Of a DNA stretch of 64,000 nt, positions 1 through 30,133 are shown in pieces. Position numbers and translations under genes: made by a program. Every line of letters starts with the position of its first letter. The stretch's first letter is position 1. Under the pieces are notes generated by a model, which saw nothing but the letters and a program-made list of their open reading frames with translations, was not told where the DNA came from and did not search any database. The stretch is from Berberis thunbergii. Taxonomy: Eukaryota; Streptophyta; Magnoliopsida; Ranunculales; Berberidaceae. The DNA lies in the NCBI GenBank assembly GCA_003290165.1, contig QNQO01001863.1:1-64000 (forward strand), in the 5' to 3' direction.

Positions 1-298
1 GGCTCTGATACCAAATTCACGGTTGGACAAGGGAATTGAACAAAAACACAGAGAAATTGGGAATCAACAAGAAAATTGAAGAAAAATTGTGAGTGATTGG
101 GAGCCTGAAATGCTTTTACTACTTGCTTACTTTCTACAGTGAGTTCTTCCCTCTTTTAAGGGAAAATTGTAACATAATTTTTTAACCAATCGTTGGGATC
201 ACAACACGTGTCTCCAATCGATGAACTTAACAAACTCTTCAACTAGTATTACAAGTCTACCCTTTTATTTGAATTTGAAATTCAGTTATCTTGCACCA
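1..298 (-). mobile_element. LTR-like segment preceded by a tRNA-Met type primer-binding site
   Basis: The first 15 bases read on the minus strand as TTTGGTATCAGAGCC, the usual primer-binding site for initiator tRNA-Met in plant LTR retrotransposons. The following stretch to about 298 lies between this site and the chromodomain end of the gypsy remnant, and a purine-rich tract (minus strand, 309-322) sits where a polypurine tract would be expected. It could therefore be an LTR shared by the remnant to its right and a second element running off the left edge. It does not resemble the sequence next to the primer-binding site at 5163-5177. Its limits are approximate. Confidence 0.45.
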
Positions 299-359
299 TT
301 AACTTGAGCCTCTTTCCCTTTGTTGGCACTCTTTTTTCATCTATTTGTGATCATGACAA

Positions 360-3300
360 TACCTTCCCCATCGCAACATCTTTGTCCTCAAGGATGGAAG
401 GAAGAAAATTGGGAAGAAATGAAGGACCAGTCTTTCCAAGTTGCTTCAGCAGCAGTAGAATTGTTCCACTGGATCAAAAGTTGAGTAACAACCTTGTTGT
501 TGCAAGGTATCATTCTTCTGGCTAACACTTCACAGTTTCAGCTATGAACAACCCTTGATTGTCGACCACTGGAAGGGTGGGTGAAGGTGAGTAAAGAAGT
601 GCCAATCTTCTTTTTGAGCTGAGACACGTGAAAAACTGGATGAATCTTGGAATAAAATGGTAACTCCAACCTGTATGCAAATGGGCGAGTACGTGCCAGA
701 GTTTTAAAAGGGCCATAGAACCTAGAAGAGAGCTTCAAATTCATTCAGATTTGGACAGAGATTCGGCGATAAGGCTGGAGTTTTGAGATAGTACCCCAAT
801 CACCTATCTCAATGTACGTTCATGTCTTTTTTTATCAGCATAATGTTTCATCCGTTCTTGTGCCTTGTGGAGTCGTTCTTTGATAATGTGCAACATCAAT
901 TCCTTTTCTTTTAAGTATGATTTGAACATCAGGTATGGTATTTGGTAGAGATTGGAGGTAATGCAGTAATGGGGAGTATAGTCGTATAATGCTTGAAAAT
1001 GGAAGATCTTTAGGCTTGAATGATAATTGGTGTTGAACCAATGTTCTGCAAGGTAAAGCCATTGTACCCATTTGTAGGTGTACTACTAGTTATGCAACGG
1101 AGGAATGTCTCAAGGCAAACATTTGTTCGTTCCATCTGTCCATCAGATTGGGGGTGATAGGAGGTGCTCATGTGTAGAGATGTGCCCAAAGTTTTGAATA
1201 GTTGCTGCTAGAAGGTACTAAGGAAAATCTTATCTTTGTCCGATACAATGGATTGTGGCAGCCCATGGAGTTTGTAGACAGACTGAAGAAACAAGTCAAC
1301 AACTTTTGCAGCAGTGAAAGTGTGTTATCCTTGTGTGGGCAGACCTGAAGGGGAGAATGCGGGAGATGTCCGTGTTGGCGATGCCCAATAGGTCTGTGGA
1401 TTCCAAGAGGGGTTGGATGAGCTACCAAGGGGAGATTATAGTCTCACATCGCCTAGGTGAGGGAAATGGATGTGCTATATATATGTACAAGGTTGGATCT
1501 ACAAAGTACTACGCATTTTAAAGTCGTGCGGGCCTTGGGCCCAAAGTGGATAATATAGTACTTTGTGGATCGGTCATGACAAAATGGTATCAGAGTCGGA
1601 CCTAGGCAGAAGTGTGCCAACGAGGACGTTGGGGCTCCCTTAGGCGGTGGACTGTGATACCCTTGTGTGGGCAGACCTGAGGGGGTGCGAGAGAGACCCG
1701 TGTTTGGTGAAGCCAATAGGCCCGTGGATCCCAAGAGGGGTTGGACGAGCTACCAAGGGGAGATTATAGTCCCACATCGCTTAGGTGAGGGAAGGGGGTG
1801 TGTTATATATGTACAAGGTTGAATCTACAAAGTACTATCGCGTTTATAAAGTCCGTGCGGACCTTTGGGCCCAAAGCGAACAATATAGTACTCTGTGAAT
1901 CGGGTCCATGACAGAACATGATAGAGCCATGGCCATAAAAATGGCTAATACTTAGTTAGACGGTCTACTACACGAAGATGACTGACTTTCCCTAAGAGAT
2001 TGGAGGCCCTCAATAAAATTCATTGTTAGTGCTACCGCGCATGACTTGGGACTGGCAATGGCTGCAATAAACCTCCATAACCAGTTTTATCCGTCTGGTT
2101 TCTTTGACATGTATCACAAGAAGTTGTAAAGAGATTAGTTGATTCTTCATTCCATGCCAAAAGAAGTGGTTATTCAACCGTTGGGAGGTAGCCTGAATCC
2201 CTGAATGTCCTCCCATAGACATTGCATGTAAGGTTGTCAGAATTTGTTGTCTGATAGTCGCCTGAAGTCCCAATATATTCCATGTTTCTGTAATGTAGCA
2301 AGTCATTCAATAAGATAAGGAGGAACAGATGTAGGGAAATATCAATAACTGGAAATCAAGAACTGAACAGTTGAATCATTATCATAACTGTTGAGAACTT
2401 CAGTGATCCATTAAGGTTTCACTTGAGATAGGGTTATACAAGAATTGACAGTAGTGGTAATCCTGGAAAGTGCATCTGCCACTATATTTTCAACACCCTT
2501 TTTGAAGCTAATAGTGTAGTCATACCCCAATAACTTGGTCAGCCATCTTTGTTGGAGGGTAGGCTGTTAATTTTTATTCAGGTAGTGCTTAATGTTTTGG
2601 TGATCCGTGAGAATACAAAACTTTTATCCCATTAGATAGACTTTTGAACAACCAACACAATGGCCAAAAGTTATTTTTCATATGTTGATAGGCCTAGATT
2701 TTTTGGTCCAAGGGCTTTGCTAAAATAAGCAATAGGGTGCCCTCTTTGAGAAATGACAGCTCCAACACCAACAATACAAGCATCCGTCTCCACACAAAAA
2801 GGGATTGAAAAGTCAGGCTGTTGTAAGACAGGTGTAGTAGTCATTGCATGTTTGAGTGTGGAAAAAGATATTTGAGTGAAATCAGTCCAAAGAAATGCAT
2901 CCTTTTTTAGTAAATCAGTTAGAGTTTTAGCAATTTGGCCATACTTTTTGACAAACCTTCTATAATATCCAGTTAGGCCAAGGACGCCTCTAATAGATTT
3001 CAAGTTGTGTGGGGTGGCCATTGTAACATGGAAGAAATCTTAGATGGATCAGTTGCTACTCCATCGCAAGTTATGATATGGCCTAGGTATTCTAGTTGTT
3101 GTTGGCCAAAGAACACTTGGAAAACTTGGCATAAAGGGGTGTTTTCTCAAGATGGAAAGTGTCAATGTAAGGTGATGTAGGTGTTGCTCTAAGAATGTAC
3201 TATAAATGAGGATATCATCAAAGAAAACAAGAATAAATTTTCTAAGATGGGGTTGAAAAAACTTGGTTCATGAGAGCTTGAAAAGTGACGGAGCATTTGT

Positions 3301-5146
3301 AAGGCCAAATGGCATAACCCTAAACTCAAAATGTCCATGATGAGTTTTAAAAGCGGTTTTATGGATATCACTAGGGTGGACCAGCACTTGATGATAGCCG
3401 GATCTAAGATCAATCTTGGAGAAAATTTTGGCACCATGTAACTCATCTAGAAGTTCATCATAAGGGGCATGGAAAATTTGTCCTTGATGGTGATGTCATT
3501 TAGCTTCCTATATTTAACACAAAATCTTCATGTTTGATCCTTTTTTCTAACCAATAAAATAGGGGCAGCATATGGGCTGTGGGAGTGTTGAATGAAGCCG
3601 ACCTCTAACATTTATCTCACTAATTGTTCAAACCACATTCTTATGCATATGTGGTATCCTGTAAGAAGCTTGAGAGGAAGGTTTTGAATCAATTTTAAGG
3701 GAATTTAATGGTCAAGTGATCTAGTCGGGGGGAGTAAAGCAGGAGTATTGAATACATCCTGAAAATTATCCAGTAAAGATGAAATGGAAGGGTGTATGGA
3801 CTGATTTGTAGACACTTGAGTGATGGAAAAAAAAATTGCCCTAGGAAAAATTGAGAATGCTTCTTCCAAAACTTGGAGAGTTTGGAAGATTGGATGAGGA
3901 TGGAGATATGTTTCTTTTTTTATCATTCCCTTAAGGAGGATAGTGTTGGAGGAGTGGCTGCATGTAGAGCATGGATGGACAGCTCCATATTGGAATGTTG
4001 CTTAGGGAATAAATCCTCTGTGATCTCAGAACAGGGCAAGATTCTTCCTGAACTTCACCCTCAATAATCAACATATAGAAGAATTGTTTCTTACAAAAAT
4101 GTCTCGGCTTATAGATTTCATTGCAATCATAGCAAAGGCATTGTTCCCTACGGATCTTCATTTGCAAAAGAGACAATCGTTTAATAGGAGGAGTAGAGAA
4201 ATTAGATTTTGCAACTAATGAACTATGAGAATTTGTGGAAGGGGGTGGTGGTTGATATGGTGTAATGGAATTGGGTTGTGAAGAATGTGGGATGGCTAAT
4301 TTGTAGGTTGTTTGGACCAAGGACTAGCATGATGAACTCATGAGAAAGGTTTCCTAGGCGCGGATAAGTGGATGTATTGGAATTGGAAGTCTCTTGCATA
4401 CATGCTAAAGAGAAAGCATGAGCCACTGACAAGGGTTTGAACATTTGCACTGTGTTTTTTATCTCTGGTTTCAAGCCACTTAAGAAACTCAATATGAAGT
4501 ATGGTTTGACCAAGGATGGATTATGAAGGATCATAAGGGACTTGAGTTCCTCAAACTTATCGTAGTATTCCTCTACTGAGTGTGTTTGGGTGAGATTATT
4601 GAAGGAATCGATGTAATTGTTAGTGCTAGGATCCTCAAATCGAGCGCAAATGTCATGAACTAATTCAGGCCACTGGACACAGGGCTTGCTAATTTGGTAG
4701 TCCAAGAACCATATATTACTCTTTATGTCAAGATGGATGGAAGCAATAGCAACTTTTGAATCATCCAGCACATTATGCAAAGCAAAGAATCGATCACACT
4801 TTTTACCCATGATCTAGGTTGTGATCCATCAAAATGAGGGAAATCAAGCCTAGGAAAACGAAATTGATTACCTCCAAATTGATTGGGCGGGTGGTGGTAT
4901 TCGGTTGACAGTCTCTCCGGTGACTTGTGATTTGCTTGTTTCTCCTTCCCTACATCTCGATTGATTGTTCTGAAACATCTGAATCAGTTGGTTGATTTTC
5001 GCATCCAGCTTCTTTTCTTGGCTCTCACTGGTTTGTGAGAGGCGCCTCAACTCGGTTTTGATCATTTCAATTTGATTGGTCGTCTCAGATTGATATTTCT
5101 TAGCTTCCTTCGTGAAATTTTCAATTTCTCTTGATCGAGTTTCCAT
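360..5146 (-). pseudogene. Decayed Ty3/gypsy chromovirus gag-pol
   Basis: Read right to left on the minus strand, the pieces of one polyprotein appear in the expected order. They are an N-terminal coiled segment starting at 5146, a retrotransposon gag domain (4810-4223), a zinc knuckle of the form C-X2-C-X7-H-X-C near 4130, and the pre-RT motif FQDVF near 3770. Next come reverse transcriptase with FFDDI in place of the usual YVDD (about 3220), RNase H (3021-2671, containing ETDA), the integrase HHCC finger (about 2240-2060) and the integrase core (about 1420-1090). The integrase C-terminal domain (744-538) and a chromodomain remnant ending near 372 complete the set. Stops and frameshifts separate almost every domain, so it cannot be expressed as one protein. 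The chromodomain places it among chromoviruses, of the Tekay/Reina/CRM type. The TRIM at 1321-1913 interrupts the integrase region. Confidence 0.9.
1321..1913 (+). mobile_element. TRIM (terminal-repeat retrotransposon in miniature), complete
   Basis: Two direct repeats of 261 bp (1321-1581 and 1653-1913) begin TGTG and end ATGACA. They flank only 71 bp of internal sequence. Directly after the first repeat is TGGTATCAGAGTCGG (1585-1599), a tRNA-Met type primer-binding site. A short G-rich tract, GGCGGTGG, just before the second repeat could be the polypurine tract. The five bases on each side (GAAAG at 1316-1320, GAACA at 1914-1918) are consistent with a decayed 5-bp target duplication. No coding capacity is present, as expected for a TRIM, which must borrow enzymes from other retrotransposons. 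It is inserted in opposite orientation in the gypsy integrase region. Confidence 0.88.
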
Positions 5147-5162
5147 TTAGGGTTAGGATCGA

Positions 5163-5345
5163 TGGCTCTGATACCAAATGTCATGAACCAACCAATTCTC
5201 CCAAAAGCCCGAGCTATCTTAGATGGGAAAGTTCATGACTAGGATCATGACATCTTGACGCTATGATCTTGAGAGTTTTCAACCTACATTGCATTTTCTG
5301 TATGTTGTACTTGTTATCTATTGAAGAGAAAACAACACACAAGAG
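5163..5345 (-). mobile_element. Primer-binding site and partial 5' LTR of the gypsy remnant
   Basis: The minus strand reads ...TGACA followed by TTTGGTATCAGAGCC, which is an LTR end plus a tRNA-Met primer-binding site, 17 bp upstream of the gag start at 5146. The LTR runs to the right from 5178. Its outer limit is unclear; the sequence changes character at the A/T run near 5368. Outside it, up to the RECQL2 stop at 5836, I see only A/T-rich DNA with short repeats containing the phrase ATGAGAGTGA, and nothing coding. Confidence 0.6.
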
Positions 5346-5835
5346 AACATCAAAACCCTATGGAAATTTTTTTTTTTTTTATTTCTCACCACTTTGACAG
5401 AGTCTCAGTAATCAACATTTACCATTACTTGATGACGTCTTTCACAAGTTGAGAATGAAGAAACGGGTATAAGGATCCACTATGAGAGTGAGGGGAAAAA
5501 GGAGAAAGTACCATAAGAGTGAAGGAATGAGTTTTACACTATAAATTTACCATGAGAGTGAAGGCTAAACACTTGAAAGGGGACTGGATTCCATTCACAC
5601 CAAACACTAAAAAGTTCTATACAACAAAAAATTATGAAATAAATAAATACATAATCTGAACTTTAAGATAATTAAGTGGCACAATAACAACTCTCTCTTT
5701 CTCTAATCTCAAAATTTTGGGTCATAACACTAGGAGAGACCTCATCTGTTCTGAGAATCTTGAATACCATCCAATAGCTTTGAACCTAAAGAGGAGGCTT
5801 CATCAAACTGGCAAAATAGCAGTAAAACAACTGCA

Positions 5836-25445
<19,610 letters not shown>

Positions 25446-25637
25446 CCTTGTTCAGCTTTTCCAACTGGCGCGCTAAACCTAGACTAGACGCGCCAACCCA
25501 CCCAAGTTCCGAACTGAGTTTTGGAAACGGGAACTCGTATGTGTGTACGTCTCGTAGTTTGACCGAGGGACAGCACAAGTCCACAGGTTCAACCCAAGTT
25601 GAGCCTCACTGAAAAAAAAAAAAAAAAAAAAAACAGC
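25446..25637 (-). promoter_or_regulatory. RECQL2 upstream region (presumed promoter and 5' UTR)
   Basis: Only about 190 bp separate the RECQL2 start codon (25445) from the first hAT-like element (target duplication at 25638). The stretch is relatively GC-rich (GGCGCG, GACGCG near 25468 and 25490) and ends in a 22-A run at 25612-25633. No clear TATA box is seen. If transcription starts here, the mobile elements lie right behind the core promoter. Confidence 0.4.
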
Positions 25638-26194
25638 AGTGCCACTATGGATGGCTGTGGGGAGGTTTTTTGCGATATCCGCTCCGCTCTAAACCGTTTG
25701 GGGGTAGATTGGGTTTACATTAACGAGTAATGGAGTGGATGTGGAAATCAAAGTTGGATTCATCACTGTTTCGGGCGAATACGGATTTGGCCATATCTAC
25801 TAGGGGTGTTAATCGGTTTGGTCGGTTTAAAGTTGAACCAAAACCAAACCAAAAAATTGGCTTTTAGTTCGATTCGATTTTCACATTTATCAAATAAATA
25901 ACCAAACCGATCGGTTCGGTTATTTTCGGATTTTCCCTTTTTATTCTTTTTCTTTTATTTATTTTTTGTTGCTACATACTAGGGGTGGGCGTTTATGATC
26001 GAAAACTCGAACCAAACCGACAACTGGACCGTTCGGATCTGTTTTAATTAATTAAAAAAATTCGGTTGTAAAAGCCCGACCCTGCCCAAGTTTCTGGTCC
26101 GGAACTCGATTTCCATTTCTGAAGCCCGTCGGATAACCGGCCCGGCCCGACTCCTCGACTTTGTTGATGTTGACATCAATAGAGAGGATGTTGA

Positions 26195-26402
26195 CCAAGT
26201 GGCGTTTCTGAACTCAGGATATGTGAATAGGGTCTTGATGGGCTCATTTGCAGGCCCTGAATCACCCAACCCATGGAGCCAAACAATGAATCTTCGAGAC
26301 ATGGTGTCTTCTTGTCTCTGTTGTTGATGAAGATTTGGGTTTGGGCGGAGAAGCAAGATGAAGAAGATGGTGCTTGTGAACGTGATGGTGAGAACAGCAA
26401 TG
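26195..26402 (-). pseudogene. Acyl-protein thioesterase (SOBER1-type) first-exon fragment
   Basis: The minus-strand reading runs from a hydrophobic stretch (about 26400-26350) into MSRRFIVWLHGLGDSGPANE and then to FRNATW at 26195. HGLGDSG is the oxyanion-loop signature at the start of the carboxylesterase/acyl-protein thioesterase alpha/beta-hydrolase family, whose members remove acyl groups from proteins or lipids. Homology stops at the point where an intron or the next conserved segment would begin. The catalytic Ser, Asp and His are therefore absent, and the fragment cannot be an enzyme. It sits wholly inside the 25980-27404 element. Confidence 0.75.
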
Positions 26403-26819
26403 GGTTTTAATGTTTTATGATAAAATGGAAATGATGCTTCATTTTAATGGAACATCCAGTTTTTTTTGCATTGCAGACGAATAGAGACCAAAAGCAGGAG
26501 AGGGTGTTTGGTTCCAGTTTCTATTTGCTTTTGGTCTCCTCTTAGAAACATCCAGTTTTCATTGTTGATGTTGACATCAATAGAGAGGGTGCTTGGTTCA
26601 ATTCAAACATGATATTGGTTTAAGTTAGGGCTGGACAGAGAGCAGGGAGAGAGTTGGGCGAGAGCTGGGAAAATGAAAAATTGGTTCGATCGTGAACCCA
26701 ACAAAGGTATCGAAGCAGATCCACCTTACAGACAAAGGGTCGAAGTCGAAGATCACGATCTCTCCCTCTCACACACAGACGAAGGGTCGAAGTCGAAGAT
26801 CATATATCAGAGTTGAAAT

Positions 26820-27085
26820 CAAATCCGCCATCCTCTTACGGATCTCATATAAGATATTGAGATCAGATCAGATCAGATCAGATATTGATATTAGATCCGT
26901 CTTCCTCTTCCGGACCTCAGATCAGAGATTGAGATCAGATAAGAGATTGAGATTAGATCCGCCTTCCTCTTCCGGATCTCAGATCAGATCAGCCTTCATC
27001 TTCTGGATCTCAGATTGAGATTGAGATCAGAGATTCTCCATATCCGCCTTCTTCTTCCAAATCTCAAATCAGATATTGAGATCTG
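26820..27085. repeat. GATCAGATC / TCCGCCTTCCTCTTC minisatellite
   Basis: Imperfect units of roughly 40-60 bp alternate GATCAGATC-rich stretches with CCGCCTTCCTCTTCCGGATC. At least five partial copies occur between 26820 and 27085. The repeat is internal to the hAT-like element and extends an open reading frame by chance (26692-27018), which I do not regard as a gene. Confidence 0.8.
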
Positions 27086-27237
27086 AGATTTTTTAGACCG
27101 ATTTTTTTTTTTTTTTGTAATTTGTTGTATGTTTTTTTTTTGTAATTTTTTATATAATTTTGTATGTATGATGAATAAAGTTTTTTTTTCTACTGTATGT
27201 ATGTGGGTTATTGTATAATGATTTGAGGGAGGATAAG

Positions 27238-27326
27238 TTTTCTTGTCTGAATGTTGCTCTTAGGACCGAGACCGGTTTAGGTTTCGGGCCGGTCTCGGTC
27301 CTAAGATAAACATTCAGACAAGAAAA
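27238..27326. repeat. Perfect-looking hairpin, 38-bp arms
   Basis: Arm 27238-27275 and arm 27289-27326 are reverse complements with three mismatches, around a 13-base loop. The stem centre is GGACCGAGACCGG / CCGGTCTCGGTCC. It lies 78 bp inside the right end of the element at 25980-27404. Confidence 0.93.
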
Positions 27327-28724
27327 CTTGTTCTTGTCTGAAGTTTTTGGGTCAGTTTTCGGTTTTTAGCTTTTGGGCCGGTTACCCGTACTTGCCCAGT
27401 CCTACTACATACAACCGAGTTGGCTCTAGCACAAAGGAATAAGTCAAAGCTACAAAAAATGGAAATAAGGAAATGAAGTTTGGTTTGCAAATGAAAAAAA
27501 CCCAAAGACAATGAGAGTACAAATAAAATAAAAGAAAGAGAGAATGAGAAGCGGTAAAGGAAAAGCAAATGCCAGATGAACACATAAAGTTTTAAGGCTC
27601 CGACCATTCATTTATAGATAATTTTCTAAATTTTTTCTTGCCTATTTCTCTTTATAATTCCATGAGATAAAAAAATTTTAAAAAAATTTGTCCTGTCTCT
27701 CATATACACAATGCTATAACATCATAAAAAAAATATAACCATAATTACATTATGTGTATCTTAATCTATCTCCACCACACCCATGTGATGATCTGAACAA
27801 GACCGAAACCTTCTATGACGATTCCACAAGTCACGTAATTTCATTATGCAAAAAGGATTTTTTTATCAAATTAGAAGTATCAAAGCTGTCGCCATCGCCA
27901 TTGCTCATTTTGCTGCAAGCAAGCAAGTGAAAAAGTTTGGTTTTCTACAACAATATTGAGTCAAACTCGGTATTTCCTCCTCAACTTGCAAGTGGTTTGA
28001 TAGAAGTAGAGAGTTAAAAAAGAGAAAAGTGACATTAATAAATAAATATAAGTTGAGTAGGTGGGGAGAGGTGGGTGGGGCTTAAATAGATAGAAAATGT
28101 AGGCATTTTAAAATATTTCTCTTAATGGGGCAAAGTGTGAACTAAGAGAGAAGGTGGGGATGCGGGGGTGCATTGGAATGGGGTGTGAATTCAAATAATA
28201 GTGGGTTGGTGGGGGTTAAATAAGAGATAGAGGGTTAGGAATTAAAAACAAGATAAGGGAATGGTTTGGTTCGGTTCGGTTGTTTTCGGATGTGTGAAAA
28301 ACAAAAATTGAAATCGAACCAGAACCAGAACCAAACCAAGTCGATTCGGTTCGGTTTTCTAATGTTCGATTTCGATTTTTATCGGTTCGGGTTTTTTTTT
28401 GTTATATTTCGATTTCGGTTACTTCTTTTTTCTCGTTTATGATCGCTTGTATTTTTTGCAAATTTTTTTAGAATATTTTATTTTTAATTGTTTTCCTATT
28501 TTGAATAAGCTCAAAAACCGCCCTAAGTTGCTTGTTCGTTACTTTTTATATGATCATGGTGGTGTGGTGATGAAGATGTTTCGGTGAAATAAATATCCAA
28601 ACCCTCATCTCATTCCTTATCTGAAAACTGGAACCAAATAACCAATAAGAAAAAAAAAAAAGGTCAATGAGGACGGCAGAGAGGAATGGAGATTTGTGAA
28701 TGAAGTTGGGGACTCAATTCACTT

Positions 28725-29817
28725 TAGGGATGGCAGTGGGGCAGATTTTGACGGATATCCGCCCCACTCGCTCCATTTGGGCGGATTTGGTTAAGGTTGT
28801 ATGGAGGTTGAGGCGGATAAGGATATCCAAACTGTATCCGCTTCTTATTCGGGGGCGGATACAAATTTTGCCATATCTGCCCCGCGGATACCCGTTTAAC
28901 CAATTTTTGTTACTAAAGTACCCTTTAAATATATAAAAGGAAATAAACCCTAGATCTGATATCTCGCACTTATCTCTCATTCTCACTCGACACTCAACGC
29001 TCAGCCTGTGACTCTCTCACTCTCATCTCACATTTTCCCTCCCATGCGGCTCTCATCCTTTCACAGTCTCATAGTCTCAACTAAGGAACAACGGATGTCA
29101 CTGCAGCCATCGTGAACTGCGCGAACAACACTGGAGCCAATAACCTTTACATCATTTTCGTGAAGGGAATCAAGGGTCGTCTCAACAGGTTGCATTCTGT
29201 TTGTGTTGGTGACATGGCGATGGCCACTGTCAATAAGGGGAAGCCTGATCTTGGGAAGAAGGTCATGCTTGTTGTCATCGTCAGACATAGGAAGCCTTAG
29301 CGCCGAAAGGATGGTGTGTTCATGTACTTTGAAGACATGTTGGTGTTAGAGTGAACCCCATGGGTGAGATGAAAGGGTTTGCTATAACAGGGCCAATTGG
29401 AAAAAGGAATGTGTCGACTTATGGCCAATAATTGCAAGTGCAACCAATGCCGTTGTCCAAGTGTCATTGCAGGAGTGTGTTGGTTATGGAAAATTTGAAA
29501 TTTTGCTTGAGATAGAGCACATTTTTTTGTAAAATATAGTGTTGTTTGTTGACTATTTGGGTTTTGTTTGCCTAAGGATCGAGGTTAGTGAATCGGGTTA
29601 TTTATTTATTTACATCAAATCCGAGGTGGAGGTCGAGTGAATCGGGTTATTGACTCGGACAGCCGAGTCAGGGACGGAACGTTCGTTTGGATAACTGAGA
29701 TCGAGGCGAGGATGGTTTAAAAAAATGATAAACGGATGTGTAGGGCGGTTTTGGGGACCCAAAATCCCCAACGGGGCGGGGATGGGTTTGCTCAAATCCG
29801 CACCGTTTCCATCCATA
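28725..29817. mobile_element. hAT-like element carrying an RPL23 pseudogene
   Basis: It begins TAGGGATGGCAGTGGGG and its right end reverse-complements to TATGGATGGAAACGGTG. The 8 bp on each side (ATTCACTT at 28717-28724, ATTTACTT at 29818-29825) match at seven positions. It is 1093 bp long and nested inside the outer element of the same family. The middle 370 bp is a ribosomal protein L23 copy. Subterminal regions are rich in CCCCGCC/GGCGGAT motifs. Confidence 0.65.
29089..29456 (+). pseudogene. 60S ribosomal protein L23 (uL14) processed pseudogene fragment
   Basis: Plus-strand translation gives [15 protein letters not shown], then [12 protein letters not shown], then [10 protein letters not shown] and VRHRKP, matching the central part of cytosolic ribosomal protein L23. 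After an in-frame stop at 29298 the homology continues in shifted frames through RRKDGVFMYFED, NPMGEMKG and ITGPIGK to the C-terminus. The first 20 or so codons are missing. The copy spans the gene without introns, so it derives from mRNA. It is broken by one stop and at least two frameshifts. It lies in the interior of the hAT-like element at 28725-29817. Confidence 0.88.
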
Positions 29818-30133
29818 ATTTACTTTGTCATCACAAGTTTATGGATTGGCCACTGCTTGTAATCTCATAAAAGACATCAAGATCCATAAATGGGTGTGTT
29901 TGTGTTGTTGATCAACATCTTGAAAAGAGGCGAGATCCATAAATGTAGGTTTTTTTTAGTGGATATTCGGATGAGGCGGATATTCGTCAATCCTTTTGCA
30001 GCAGGGATGGTTTTTGAAAAATTGTATAAACGTATATCCAGGGCAGATTTAGGGATTCACGATCTCTAGCGAGGCAGGGACGGATTTGCCCAAATCTGCA
30101 CCAATCCACCCCGTTGCAATCCCTAAGTGCTAC

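Larger units (their letters stand above)
25980..27404. mobile_element. hAT-like element carrying a thioesterase gene fragment
   Basis: It starts TAGGGGTGGGCG and ends GCCCAGTCCTA, inverted to each other. It is flanked by a perfect 8-bp duplication, CTACATAC, at 25972-25979 and 27405-27412. Length is 1425 bp. Inside are an acyl-protein thioesterase first-exon fragment, a 27-bp direct repeat (26161-26187 and 26562-26588), a GATCAGATC-rich minisatellite, and a 38-bp-arm hairpin near the right end. There is no transposase, so it would need enzymes from elsewhere. A non-autonomous hAT with captured host sequence is the best reading. Confidence 0.75.
25646..30125. mobile_element. Outer hAT-like element, host of further nested insertions
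   Basis: Left end TATGGATGGCTGTGGGG and the reverse complement of the right end TAGGGATTGCAACGGGG are related. The element is flanked by AGTGCCAC (25638-25645) and AGTGCTAC (30126-30133), an 8-bp duplication with one mismatch. Its first 155 bp and last 125 bp are homologous to the two ends of the inner element at 28725-29817, so both belong to one family. No transposase is seen. Between the nested elements it holds stretches of ACCGAACC-type low-complexity sequence (25801-25925, 28260-28400) and non-coding DNA. Confidence 0.6.

Noticed and set aside
26692..27018. 108-codon plus-strand frame
   Set aside because: It is largely a product of the GATCAGATC minisatellite inside a hAT-like element, with repetitive RSD/RLRS residues and no domain.
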